A stretch of DNA of 64,000 nt from contig NZ_CP139979.1 in assembly GCF_034424525.1 (NCBI RefSeq), forward strand, positions 4,673,501 to 4,737,500, written 5' to 3'. Numbering within the stretch: position 1 is the stretch's first letter; every line of letters begins with the position of its first letter. Under the pieces are notes generated by a model, which was not told the DNA's origin, made no database searches, and worked only from the letters and a program-made list of their open reading frames with translations. The position numbers were made by a program, and so were the translations under genes. Positions 43,692 to 52,962 of this stretch are shown here, piece by piece. The DNA is from Sphingobium yanoikuyae. GTDB taxonomy: Bacteria > Pseudomonadota > Alphaproteobacteria > Sphingomonadales > Sphingomonadaceae.

Positions 43692-45863
43692 TCATCGATC
43701 GCCTGACTTTGGCCGCGCAAGCCGCATGGCCTCCCATCGCGCGCGTCGCGCGCCATCCGGTTCAGTTGAGGGTGGAAGATCCCGTAGCCAATAATCAAAC
43801 CACTCCAGATTCTCCGCCATGGCGCCCAGCTGATTTGAGGGCAGATGGAAAAAATGCGTCTCGTCCGACGCCCAGCTCTCTCCGGGATAAAGTGATATTT
43901 CCGAAGGGATCTGCGCAGCGCGCAATGCCTGATGGAAATCGATCGCGGACTCATGTGGTTCGGCGATCTGCTGCAGCACCGGCGCCTGAGCGAAGCGCGC
44001 TCGATAGGAAGGGGCCAAAGCGGCATAATTTGGCTGCGCAACAGGCTCGCCGGGAGCCCCGCCATAGATAGCCCGGTAGACGCATTGGTGCGTGCGATAG
44101 CTGGTTGGTTCGAGGAAACCCCCATCGCCGCTGGATGCAACTGAAAACAGATCAGCCTGGGTGACGGCGACATTCGCGATCTGGGATCCGTAACTGTAGC
44201 CTGCAATGCCGACATGCCTGGGATCGATCAGGCCTTCGGTGTCAAGCGCATGCAATATTACACGGAAGCTCTCAATCTGATTGAGCCAACCCAGGCGCTG
44301 TATTTCCGCAGGCGGTGTTGTCCCGCCGCACATGTTGCGATCTGCCGAAGCCTTTTCCAGTTCGTCACTTTGCGAGACGTCGGGCTCATTGGCCAGTATG
44401 ACCATATATCCGCGTTCAGCGAAGAGCTGGATCGGATAATCCCATTGTATATCCTTCGACCCGAACCGTTCGTCGGCGTCGGAACCATGCGTAACGAGCA
44501 CAGCGGGATAGCGTTGCCCGGATTTATACGTCCGGGGGTAAATGATCAGATTTCGCGCGCGGTATCCATAGGCGTTTGTCAGAATGCGGGTCTCCACGCG
44601 AAGCGGCGTAATCGCATCATGTCGCGGCGACAGGGGCTGAAGCGCTTCGATCCTGCCCGTGCCGACGGTGACCCGTACGAAGGATGGCGCTCGCGTTACC
44701 CCTTCGCGCACGCACACGCCTTCGGACAGTCTGGGCGTAAAACTGCAATGGGTCAGGCTTTCAGGAACCTCGATCCGCGCCACTCTGCCAGCGGTATCTA
44801 GGCGGATCAGGCCATAGCGGCCCGCGCTGGTGAAGCGGACAGCTATGAGAGCCATACTCCCGTCTGGAGATCGCCAATGTCCAGGGGATCGAGCGTCCGA
44901 CAATGTGGCATCAAGCCCCCCATAGTCGATCAAGCGGCCATCGATTGTTCGCTCTCTCAAGCGACGCTGCTGGTTGACGCGCTCGATCGCGACCGTTCCG
45001 CCATGAGGTCCCGTGATGCGATCGGCGAACAGCGCGGGCCCTTCGTCAAGAGGTCGGCTTTTGCGATCCTCGAACCGCCAGCGGTAACGCTGGATATGGG
45101 GCACATTGAGGTTGTCTGCCTGGAGTGCATAGTCGAGTGCATCATCGTGCCAGATCGGCATGCCGCCCAGATAGCGCCCAACCCGGTCGGGGCCGACAAC
45201 GTCAGCGATCCAGAGCGGCGGACCACCATCCTCCTTCATAAAGAAATGTGTCGTGACCCTCGGGCCTCGTCGCCGATAGATGGTCAGCCGCGTGACGTCT
45301 TCATCATGCCGGATTTCTCCTTTTTCGTCCTCACCGCGCAGCAGTGAGTAGAAGAGTCGACGCCCGTCGGGTGACCAGTCATAATAGGCAAGACCAAAGC
45401 GTACTGGCCCGGTGAAGCCATAGCCGAATTGTGCACCATCGGCTGACCCGACCAGGACTGGCTCGGGATTGACGACAAGGGCTTGCATGGCGCCGTCGGC
45501 CCCGAACTGATAGAGCTGAACGCCTTGTCCCTGATCGATCAATAGGCTCCAGGCCATTTTGCCGGGAACGGCCTGGAGCCTTTCCATCCAGATGGAACGG
45601 GCAAGGATCCTGTCTCCATCCGGCTGGAAGTTGGTCACATGGAGTTCGAACTCCGTGCGGTTCTCCTTTCGGTTTGCGACCCGAAGGATGTAGGCAAGCG
45701 ATCGTCCGTCATCGGCCAGCGCGGTGCCGGCCACAGCGGGGATCGCCAATATGTCGTCCATGGTCCAGAAATGGCCTTGAGCCGCGACCGCACGGCCCAC
45801 CATCGGCTGTGCCGCCGCGAGTGTCAGCAAGATGGCCAGGCATGTTCCCGCGCGCATCAGCAT
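43692..45863 (-). CDS. Lasso peptide isopeptidase (AtxE type, S9 family)
   Basis: 723-residue periplasmic alpha/beta-hydrolase with an N-terminal propeller that opens lasso rings by cleaving the isopeptide bond. Signal peptide (AGTCLAILLTLAAAQPMVGR AVA). Serine nucleophile in GIAGYSYGSQIANVAVTQA; His in SDETHFFHLP; propeller ends with YGYRARNLIIYPRTYKSGQR. The acid residue position reads QIAEPHES, a Glu where I expect Asp. The start overlaps the receptor stop (TGATG); GTG 45869 is possible. Its position inside a lasso cluster defines its role. Confidence 0.92.
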   Translation of the reverse strand: MLMRAGTCLAILLTLAAAQPMVGRAVAAQGHFWTMDDILAIPAVAGTALADDGRSLAYILRVANRKENRTEFELHVTNFQPDGDRILARSIWMERLQAVPGKMAWSLLIDQGQGVQLYQFGADGAMQALVVNPEPVLVGSADGAQFGYGFTGPVRFGLAYYDWSPDGRRLFYSLLRGEDEKGEIRHDEDVTRLTIYRRRGPRVTTHFFMKEDGGPPLWIADVVGPDRVGRYLGGMPIWHDDALDYALQADNLNVPHIQRYRWRFEDRKSRPLDEGPALFADRITGPHGGTVAIERVNQQRRLRERTIDGRLIDYGGLDATLSDARSPGHWRSPDGSMALIAVRFTSAGRYGLIRLDTAGRVARIEVPESLTHCSFTPRLSEGVCVREGVTRAPSFVRVTVGTGRIEALQPLSPRHDAITPLRVETRILTNAYGYRARNLIIYPRTYKSGQRYPAVLVTHGSDADERFGSKDIQWDYPIQLFAERGYMVILANEPDVSQSDELEKASADRNMCGGTTPPAEIQRLGWLNQIESFRVILHALDTEGLIDPRHVGIAGYSYGSQIANVAVTQADLFSVASSGDGGFLEPTSYRTHQCVYRAIYGGAPGEPVAQPNYAALAPSYRARFAQAPVLQQIAEPHESAIDFHQALRAAQIPSEISLYPGESWASDETHFFHLPSNQLGAMAENLEWFDYWLRDLPPSTEPDGARRARWEAMRLARPKSGDR

Positions 45864-48409
45864 CACCACGACCGGCGAATCTGGATGGAGAGAAAGCGTC
45901 CAATTGGGGAGTAATTGGTCGTATCGAAGGGCGTGTCATAACCAGAGCCTGTGACGATCAACGGGGGCTTGGCGTTGAAGACATTCTGCATATTGGCGCC
46001 CAATTCGAATCCGCCTCCCATCTTGGCGATGGCGGAAAGATCGAGGGTCGCGAGCGCGCGCAGGCGGTAAGCTGGCAGACTCCGGTTATCGAGGATGCTT
46101 GAACTCAGATTGGTGAATGCAGAGAGGGTGAGCCGCGGTGTGACATAGCTGGCACCGACGCGGCCCTTGAGCTTGGGCGGGTTGAATATGGTGCCGGAAA
46201 GATCGACCGTCGGCAGGCCGTCGAACAATTGCCTGCTGCTATCGATCCAATTGCCATCGAAGCTGAGATCGAGCGCCTCGCGATCCGGGTCTCCGATCAG
46301 GTAGCGCATGGAAAGGCTGATGCCTTTGTAGATCTCGCGTGCCATGTTTCGGTCACGGCCATCCAGAATTGCGACGACCCGGCTGGGATCATAAGTGCCG
46401 GTCGTGCCATTCTGCAGACCGATCGCTGCACCGCTGATCAGCGACTGTTGCAGGGAGGTGGACGGGTCAAGCGTGACGAGGCTGTTATAGATCGGGTTGT
46501 TGAGCACGCCGATCGCAGACGTCAGCGGCGTTGCAACACGATCGGTGTAATCAAAATGGAAAAAACTGATGCTCCCGGTGAATTCGGGATGTTCGACTGG
46601 ACGGAATTCCGCCGAGAAGGTCCAACTTTCCGATTTCTCGGGTTTCAGGTCTGCGTTCGCGCCCCCCAAGATTATCATGGTCGAGTCGGCTGGAAAGCCC
46701 GTGGCATATCTGGCGGTCTGATATAGGACGGCGGAATAGCTTCCATATCGCTGATACAGGGTCGGGAGGCGGAATGAGCGGCCCCAACTACCCTTTATCG
46801 CCAGGCCATCAAATGGCTCGTAGACGATCCCCAATTTTGGAAGCGCGACGGAATCTGTGCCTGAGTTCGCCTCGTAGCGGAATGCTCCCGTCAGCCGAAG
46901 CGCACGCCCCAGCCGGGAATTCTGCGCTGGCGAAAGGATCGGGACCAGCAGTTCGGCGAAACCAAATCCGTTTTCACTGTGCTGCTTAAAGGCGTTGCTC
47001 GTGACGCCCAATGTGGTGGTGGTCAGTTCGATGCCGGTACGGCGATAGCCGCCGCCCAATGCAACGCGAACCTCGCCGGCAGGTAGGCTGAAAAGCGGGC
47101 CGTCGCCGTTCAATTCGATCGACTGGGCATCATTGTCATATTGCCGATAACTTGCCCCATAAACCGAGCCGCCCGCGAAGATGTCCGAATGAGTCTGGGA
47201 TTTGTCGGCGCCGAACGACGACAGGAGATGCAGATTCCAGGATGCGCCAAGGCTGGCCGTAAGCGACGGGGCGACAAGCCACGACCGGGTGTCTGCCCGG
47301 ACCGCCGCGCCGCTGGCGGTGTGCGGCTGTCCCTCAAGGAAGCCGGCGATCACATCTTGCCTTCCGTCCTTGTACATCAGGTCGACATTGGCCTTCAGCT
47401 GACTGCCAATGTCCTGGAAGAGGCTTATCAGCGCGCTATCGCGCCCGAGCCTGGGGTAAAGCGATGAATCCGTCGCCATGCTTCTGGCGTAGGAACGGCT
47501 CGATGCTGGAATGTCGGAGTTGGACGAATGGTCCAGAACGGCGATAATTCCGCCTCCGGCCCACTTGGCGCCACCCGTCAGATTATATTGCTGCTGGAAA
47601 TTGCCGCCATCGGTCGCCCCCCCGACTCTCGCCAGCGCGCTAACGCCTTCATAGTCGCGCTTCAGAATGACATTGACGACGCCGGCTACGGCATCGGCGC
47701 CGTAAATCGCCGAAGCGCCGTCCGTGATGATTTCGACACGATCCACTGCGGTTGCGGGAATGGCGCTGATGTCGACGGCAGAATTAAGACCGGTGTAGCT
47801 GAGGCGGTTGCCATTCAGCAGCGTCAAAGTGGCATTTGGACCCAGGCCAAGCAGATTGGGGGACGATGATCCGTTGACGTTGACGTCGCTGTTGCCCTGA
47901 CTTGTGCCGACACCGGGGTTCTGCCCTCCGCCAAAATTCACCGGCGAACTTCGGATGACCTCACCGAGGTCCGCTTGTCCGCCGCGGCGCATGTCTTCGG
48001 CCGTTATGACGCGAACGGGGGCCGACGGCGGCGCCCCGGTAATCCGGCTGCCGGTGACGGTGATGATGTCCCTCGAATTTTCATCGCTGATCGATTTCGA
48101 GCGGATGATCACGGCTCCATCCACGATCTTAGCTTCGAGGTCGGTGGTTTTGAGGAGCCGACCAATAGCTTCACTCGGGGTCAGATTGCCTTTGAGCGGG
48201 GCAGCGGCAACGCCCTCGATATCGCTGGCAGACATGTAAATTTCCCAGCCAGCGCTCGAGGCAACGGCGCGCAGAGATTGGTCAAGCGTCTGTGCGGGCA
48301 AATCGATGACGATAGCCGGATCGTCCTTGGCCCATGTTGCGGGGATTGAAACAACCCCTGCCGCGCCAGCCATGAGCAATGCAATCGTTTGAACCTTCGT
48401 GACGGACAT
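45863..48409 (-). CDS. TonB-dependent receptor with STN domain, likely lasso importer/sensor
   Basis: 848-residue outer-membrane transducer. Signal peptide to TWA-KDD, then an STN domain (IVIDLPAQTLDQSLRAVASS AGWEIYMSASDIEG) which in FecA-type receptors touches FecR. Plug domain (ITVTGSRITGAPPSAPVRVI; NGNRLSYTGLNSAVDISAIP; YGADAVAGVVNVILKRDYEG) and a 22-strand barrel ending in RFLSIQIRRSW with terminal aromatic. ATG 48409 is preferred as the first residue of the signal peptide. It is coupled to the isopeptidase downstream and follows fecR. Confidence 0.93.
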   Translation of the reverse strand: MSVTKVQTIALLMAGAAGVVSIPATWAKDDPAIVIDLPAQTLDQSLRAVASSAGWEIYMSASDIEGVAAAPLKGNLTPSEAIGRLLKTTDLEAKIVDGAVIIRSKSISDENSRDIITVTGSRITGAPPSAPVRVITAEDMRRGGQADLGEVIRSSPVNFGGGQNPGVGTSQGNSDVNVNGSSSPNLLGLGPNATLTLLNGNRLSYTGLNSAVDISAIPATAVDRVEIITDGASAIYGADAVAGVVNVILKRDYEGVSALARVGGATDGGNFQQQYNLTGGAKWAGGGIIAVLDHSSNSDIPASSRSYARSMATDSSLYPRLGRDSALISLFQDIGSQLKANVDLMYKDGRQDVIAGFLEGQPHTASGAAVRADTRSWLVAPSLTASLGASWNLHLLSSFGADKSQTHSDIFAGGSVYGASYRQYDNDAQSIELNGDGPLFSLPAGEVRVALGGGYRRTGIELTTTTLGVTSNAFKQHSENGFGFAELLVPILSPAQNSRLGRALRLTGAFRYEANSGTDSVALPKLGIVYEPFDGLAIKGSWGRSFRLPTLYQRYGSYSAVLYQTARYATGFPADSTMIILGGANADLKPEKSESWTFSAEFRPVEHPEFTGSISFFHFDYTDRVATPLTSAIGVLNNPIYNSLVTLDPSTSLQQSLISGAAIGLQNGTTGTYDPSRVVAILDGRDRNMAREIYKGISLSMRYLIGDPDREALDLSFDGNWIDSSRQLFDGLPTVDLSGTIFNPPKLKGRVGASYVTPRLTLSAFTNLSSSILDNRSLPAYRLRALATLDLSAIAKMGGGFELGANMQNVFNAKPPLIVTGSGYDTPFDTTNYSPIGRFLSIQIRRSW

Positions 48410-48504
48410 TGTTCCCCCCAATGCGTTTGCCGACCCGCCACATCGGCGCGTCTGGGGGGATTGACGCTGCAATTGGTACGACCTTAGTCGTCCATCAAAA
48501 TTTT

Positions 48505-49503
48505 TTATCTCTTGCGCAGGTGAATGGCGCCTTGGCGGTGGACTGCAGCAAGTCCGAAAAGAGAGGCGATCCTCTCGGCAAAGCGGTCGCTATCCGTAAT
48601 ATGGAACCGTCCCGAAACCAGCAGATTGCCCAGGGGTGGCTCATCGAGCTCGATCGGCTGCCTTGCATATCGATTGGCATCCGCAATCACCTCCGACAGG
48701 GGCGCGGAATGATATTCGGTCCAGCCATTAGGCCAGTCACGCCGATCGGTGTCGTCCTGTCCGACCGCAATTGGTGTGAAGTCGCTTGCAAGATAGCCAT
48801 AGCTTTGCCCGGCCTGCATCTTTGGGGCTGCCCTCTCCAACACCGCGGGGCGCAGCAACCTGCGCAATTCGACCTCACCCGACAGGACGGCGACCTCGAT
48901 TTGACCATCGGCAGCCATATCCACATCAAAGCTTGCGGCATTGGCCGTAAGTTCGCCTGAACCAGCCTCGACGATGAAGGGGCGAGGGTCTGCGCTCACG
49001 GCTATACGAGCCTTCCCTTCGAGCAGCCGGATTCGACGTTCTCTGCTCGTCATTGCAACTTCGATCTGGCTGGCGGCGTCGAGCGTGAGATCGGAACCGT
49101 CGGCGAGCGCCACGGTGCGGATCTGATGCCGCGGCGCACGCATGCGCGCCGGCGCAGCTTCCTCGTTGATAGCGGTCCGCAGATGCTGGTTCGACGTGAA
49201 GGTCGCACCTAGAGCTATTGCCAGCGCAAATGCTGCTGCAATTCCCAGGCCGAGGAAAAATGTGCGGGAATGTAACGGCTTCTTTTTGCCATGGCGGACA
49301 GATGACTTCAGTATCTCTGAAGCCTCGAAATGATGTCGAGCCCGCTCATAGGCCCGTCGATGATCGGCAGACTGATCCAGCCATGCGTCGAGATCCGAGG
49401 TATCCGCCCCCGGTTCACGAGCGCGCAGATTCAGGAACCACGCGATAGCTTGTTCTTCGATGGCATCGCAGTCGACGCCATCGTCGCCATCCAGGTCGCT
49501 CAT
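48505..49503 (-). CDS. FecR family regulator of the lasso cluster
   Basis: 332 residues. N-terminal cytoplasmic sigma-binding domain (EEQAIAWFLNLRAREPGADT; LDAWLDQSADHRRAYERARH), membrane helix (TFFLGLGIAAAFALAIALGA), periplasmic FecR domain (QIRTVALADGSDLTLDAASQ; IRLLEGKARIAVS; FIVEAGSGELTANAASFDVD) and a C-terminal STN-contacting domain (APLSEVIADANRYARQPIEL). It overlaps the sigma gene stop by ATGA. Confidence 0.93.
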   Translation of the reverse strand: MSDLDGDDGVDCDAIEEQAIAWFLNLRAREPGADTSDLDAWLDQSADHRRAYERARHHFEASEILKSSVRHGKKKPLHSRTFFLGLGIAAAFALAIALGATFTSNQHLRTAINEEAAPARMRAPRHQIRTVALADGSDLTLDAASQIEVAMTSRERRIRLLEGKARIAVSADPRPFIVEAGSGELTANAASFDVDMAADGQIEVAVLSGEVELRRLLRPAVLERAAPKMQAGQSYGYLASDFTPIAVGQDDTDRRDWPNGWTEYHSAPLSEVIADANRYARQPIELDEPPLGNLLVSGRFHITDSDRFAERIASLFGLAAVHRQGAIHLRKR

Positions 49504-50102
49504 CGCGCCGCGTCCACGTGGCGGCTGATATGCGCGAGCGCCTTCACCATGTGATATTCCACCGTCGCGACGCTGATTTCCAATCGCTCATGGATTTGGC
49601 GATAGCTCATTTCATCCACCCGATGCATCAGGAATACACGGCGGGTCTTTTCGGGAAGCGTATCGACGGCATTCTCGTAGAGGCGTAGGAGATCGGACGC
49701 CTCTAAATTGAGGCATTGCTCTGGCTGCGCGACGACATCTCGCTGCTCGTCGAGTGGAAAGATGACGACATTATCACGTCCTATCTTTCGGGCTCGATCG
49801 ATCAGCAAATTGCGGGCGATTCGTTTGACGAACGCGGCAGGATTTATGAGCCGTCCCGCCTGCTCGCTGCTTGCGGCGCGCACGAAGACTTCTTGGACAA
49901 GATCAGGTGCGGCATCCCATCCGGCGCGTTTGCCCAGATAACGCAGAAGCCCGGCTCGCTCGGTCTGGAAAGTTTGCGCAAGGCTTTCGGCCGGCGGAGA
50001 AACGGCGTCGGATGCCGGCGTCCCATCGGCGGGACTATTGTGGCATCCAGAGGATACGGACCTAGGCGGACGATGGCACGGGAAAGGGAATTGAGAGGGC
50101 AC
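49500..50102 (-). CDS. ECF sigma factor (FecI type) of the lasso cluster
   Basis: 200 residues. Region 2: RAGLLRYLGKRAGWDAAPDL, VQEVFVRAAS, FVKRIARNLLIDRARK. Region 4: LPEKTRRVFLMHRVDEMSYR, QIHERLEISVATVEYHMVKA. The first 35 residues from GTG 50102 are low-complexity, and a later start (for example near the SPPAES segment) is plausible. It presumably directs expression of receptor and isopeptidase and perhaps of the precursor operon. Overlap with fecR is ATGA. Confidence 0.9.
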   Translation of the reverse strand: MPSQFPFPCHRPPRSVSSGCHNSPADGTPASDAVSPPAESLAQTFQTERAGLLRYLGKRAGWDAAPDLVQEVFVRAASSEQAGRLINPAAFVKRIARNLLIDRARKIGRDNVVIFPLDEQRDVVAQPEQCLNLEASDLLRLYENAVDTLPEKTRRVFLMHRVDEMSYRQIHERLEISVATVEYHMVKALAHISRHVDAAR

Positions 50103-50451
50103 AAGTCAAATCCAGGCGACAGCAACTGCCATCGGGCAGCCGCCCGACTGTTTGCTTTCCCCTGCGCTATGCCGCGGTTCGACATGCCACTGTCATCTCT
50201 AGGCGGCCGTCCGTCCTTCGTGGACCGACGTAAATTATGCTTGGCAGGTATGCTTGCGAGGCACTCTTCGGATTTCCTCACGTCACGATGATGGCGGCAT
50301 GTAATCGATTGCGCAAGGCAGCCGGTGCGATAGGAGACTGGTAAACTGTGATGGAAAAAGCACAGCGGAACCTAGCCCCAAACATGCTTACCATGCGCTT
50401 ACTTTGCGATTTTCGAAGGAAAAATAAGCGGTTTCGATCGGCCCCGGCGGG
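50103..50451. other. Intergenic region between lasso sigma gene and tRNA-Gly
   Basis: About 350 bp. Only unlikely short frames on both strands. The promoter of the fecI-fecR-receptor-isopeptidase operon should be here. I see no convincing -35/-10. The right end is the candidate integration boundary next to tRNA-Gly. Confidence 0.45.
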
Positions 50452-50484
50452 CCAGAATTCTTTGATTTTATTGAAGAATTCTGG
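50452..50484 (-). terminator. tRNA-Gly terminator hairpin
   Basis: Perfect 11-bp inverted repeat CCAGAATTCTT / AAGAATTCTGG with an 11-base AT-rich loop, beginning within the tRNA CCA end (50482-50484). Read on the minus strand it directly follows the tRNA. Confidence 0.75.
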
Positions 50485-50556
50485 AGCGGGCGAAGGGATT
50501 CGAACCCTCGACCCCAACCTTGGCAAGGTTGTGCTCTACCCCTGAGCTACGCCCGC
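50482..50556 (-). tRNA. tRNA-Gly (anticodon GCC)
   Basis: 75 nt including an encoded CCA. Acceptor GCGGGCG pairs with CGCCCGC, D arm GTAGCTCAGGGGTAGAGC, anticodon stem CAACC / GGTTG with loop TTGCCAA (GCC), T arm GAGGGTTCGAATCCCTTC. Its 3' end points left into the accessory block, as expected for an integration target. Confidence 0.95.
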
Positions 50557-50906
50557 TCTTGGCGGCCGGGAGAGTGTGTCCCTCTCGGCGGGTGGCGGCG
50601 AACTAGCAGTGGTTTCCAAAGTCGGCAAGGGCTGAATTGCAGAAAAATGAAAAACTTTTTGAAAAAGGAAAAAATCCCCCGTTTTCCGGGGGTTTTGGTG
50701 GTGTGATTAAATTGGCGGGTGGCGCCGGGGCGAACGCGGCTGTGGATCGGCCCATGGCGAATCGTCGAATCATGCCGCCTTTGGCCATGGTGTGCATGTA
50801 TCTGCGCGATATTGGTGATGGCAGGGCAGGCGGTGGTCGCGGCTTGACAGTGCAGGGCGCGACTTCCTAGTCCCCGATGCAAAATCGGACCAAGGGGACG
50901 CGCTTC
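50557..50906. other. Intergenic region tRNA-Gly / TonB receptor
   Basis: Contains an A-rich stretch (50640-50675), the terminator-like hairpin at 50676-50692, and TTGACA near 50844-50849 that may be the -35 of the receptor promoter (no clear -10). No riboswitch motif found. Confidence 0.45.
50676..50692. terminator. Bidirectional terminator-like hairpin
   Basis: CCCCCG / CGGGGG 6-bp stem with loop TTTTC. On the minus strand it is followed by ATTTTTTCC, on the plus strand by TTTTGG. It fits a rho-independent site more on the minus strand. Confidence 0.5.
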
Positions 50907-52925
50907 ATGAAAATCCTGCCGCTGCCGTTGATGCTGTGCGCGTTGCCCGGCGTCGCCGCTGCCCAGGCGCCCGATGTGACGGCGGATGAGGCCGCGTCGA
51001 TCGTGGTGACGGGCACGGGCCTCGCCCTGCCGCCGGGGACGCCGGCCTATGGGTCGGTGGTGATCGACCGGGATCGGCTTGAGGATGCGGCGTCGGGTCG
51101 GATCGAGAGCGTGCTGGCCGATGTCGCGGGCTTCCAGCAGTTCCGCCGCTCCGACAGCCGCGCCTCCAACCCCTCGAACCAGGGCGCCACCCTGCGCGCG
51201 CTGGGCGGCAATGCGTCGAGCCGGACGCTGGTGCTGCTCGACGGCGTGCCGGTGGCCGATCCCTTTTTCGGCTATATTCCCTTCTCCGCGCTAGTGCCCG
51301 ACCGGCTGGCGCTGGTGCGGGTGACGCGCGGCGGGGGCAGTGGCGCGTTCGGCGCGGGCGCGGTTGCCGGCACGATCGAACTGGCCAGCGCCACCCGCGA
51401 CCAGATGCCGCACGTCGGCGCCAGCGCCTTCTATGGCAGCAGGGACGCGAGCGAACTGTCCGCCAGCATCGCGCCGGATCTGGGCAATGGTTACGTGTCG
51501 CTCTCGGGGCGCTGGGACCGCGGTGACGGTTTCCAGACCACGCCCCGCGACCAGCGCGTTGCCGCCACCGTGCCCGCCGCCTATGATAGCTGGTCGACCA
51601 ATTTGCGCGCGGTCGCGCCGATCGACGCGACCTCGGAAATCCAGTTTCGCGGCACCTTGTTCCAGGACAACCGCACGCTGCGCTTTGCCGGCGCCGACAG
51701 CATGAGCCAGGGCCAGGACGCCAGTATCCGCTATATCAGCCGGGGGCGTTGGCAGGTCGATGCGCTCGCCTATCTCCAGGCGCGCAATTTCTCGAACATC
51801 GTCATCTCTTCCACCAGCTTCCGCAAGTCGCTCGACCAGCGCAACACCCCCTCGACCGGGATCGGCGGCAAGATCGAGCTGCGCCCGCCGGTGGGCGAGG
51901 ATCATGTGCTGCGCATCGGCGTGGATAGCCGCTTTGCCACCGGCGACATGTTTGAAGATGCCTATAATGCCGGCATCGCCACCAACCCGCTGACAGCGCG
52001 CCGTCATGCCGGTGGTGACCAGATCACGTCCGGCATCTTTGCGGAGGATGACTGGACGATTGGCAATCTTGTCCTGACCGGCGGCGTGCGGGCCGATCGC
52101 TGGTCGATCCGCAACGGCTTCTACAAGGCGGTCAGTGCGGCCGGCGTGGTGACGCAGGACAGCGCCTACGCCAATCGGTCCGACTGGGAATTTTCCGGTC
52201 GGGCCGGCGCGCTCTACCATGTGAGCGATGCGGTGGCGCTGCGCGGCGCGGCCTATAGCGGCTTCCGTCTGCCCACGCTCAACGAGTTGTATCGCCCCTT
52301 CGTCGTCTTCCCGATCACCACCCAGGCCAATGCGGACCTGAAGCCCGAGAAGCTGAAAGGTGTGGAGGGGGGCATCGACCTGACCCCGGCATCGGGCGTG
52401 CAGCTCTCCGCCACGCTTTTCTACAACCGGCTCGACGATGCGATCGCCAATGTCACCATCGCCACCAACACCCGCCAGCGGCAGAATGTGAACGCGATTC
52501 GAGCCAAGGGCGTGGAGTTGACCGCCAGCGCGCAACTGCCGGCCAATTTCTCGCTGCTCGCTTCCTATGCCTATAGCCGCTCCAGGGTCGATGCGCCGGG
52601 CATGGCGTTCGACGGCTTCGCGCCCGCGCAGGTGCCGCGCCATTCCGCCAGCGCGACGCTGGCCTGGGCGCCCAAGGCCGGGCCGGAACTGTCGGCCACG
52701 CTGCGCTACACGGCCAAGCAATATGAGGATGACCTGCAGAGCGACGTGCTGCCCGATGCGCTGACGCTGGACGCCCTCGCCCGGTTGCCGATCGGCCATG
52801 GCATCAGCCTGGTCGCGCGCGGAGAAAATCTGTTCGACGAGGATATCGTCACCCGCAATGCCGGTGGATCGATCGATCTGGGCACGCCCAGGACGCTCTG
52901 GATCGGCGTCACCGTGCGCGGTTGA
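50907..52925 (+). CDS. TonB-dependent receptor (BtuB-like/siderophore class)
   Basis: 672-residue outer-membrane transporter without STN domain. Signal peptide MKILPLPLMLCALPGVAAAQ, TonB-box-like SIVVTGTG, plug motifs (ESVLADVAGFQQFRRSDSRA; LVLLDGVPVADPFFGYIPFS; VRVTRGGGSGAFGAGAVAGT) and the barrel, with LRGAAYSGFRLPTLNELYRP and LKPEKLKGVEGGIDLTP typical of BtuB/FhuA-like receptors. It ends RTLWIGVTVRG. ATG 50907 is the signal-peptide start; ATG 50877 is the longer option. The ligand is unknown; no riboswitch precedes it. Confidence 0.9.
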   Translation: MKILPLPLMLCALPGVAAAQAPDVTADEAASIVVTGTGLALPPGTPAYGSVVIDRDRLEDAASGRIESVLADVAGFQQFRRSDSRASNPSNQGATLRALGGNASSRTLVLLDGVPVADPFFGYIPFSALVPDRLALVRVTRGGGSGAFGAGAVAGTIELASATRDQMPHVGASAFYGSRDASELSASIAPDLGNGYVSLSGRWDRGDGFQTTPRDQRVAATVPAAYDSWSTNLRAVAPIDATSEIQFRGTLFQDNRTLRFAGADSMSQGQDASIRYISRGRWQVDALAYLQARNFSNIVISSTSFRKSLDQRNTPSTGIGGKIELRPPVGEDHVLRIGVDSRFATGDMFEDAYNAGIATNPLTARRHAGGDQITSGIFAEDDWTIGNLVLTGGVRADRWSIRNGFYKAVSAAGVVTQDSAYANRSDWEFSGRAGALYHVSDAVALRGAAYSGFRLPTLNELYRPFVVFPITTQANADLKPEKLKGVEGGIDLTPASGVQLSATLFYNRLDDAIANVTIATNTRQRQNVNAIRAKGVELTASAQLPANFSLLASYAYSRSRVDAPGMAFDGFAPAQVPRHSASATLAWAPKAGPELSATLRYTAKQYEDDLQSDVLPDALTLDALARLPIGHGISLVARGENLFDEDIVTRNAGGSIDLGTPRTLWIGVTVRG

Positions 52926-52962
52926 GCCGATTCCCGTCGCGCAGTTTCTTGCCCTCGCCTGG

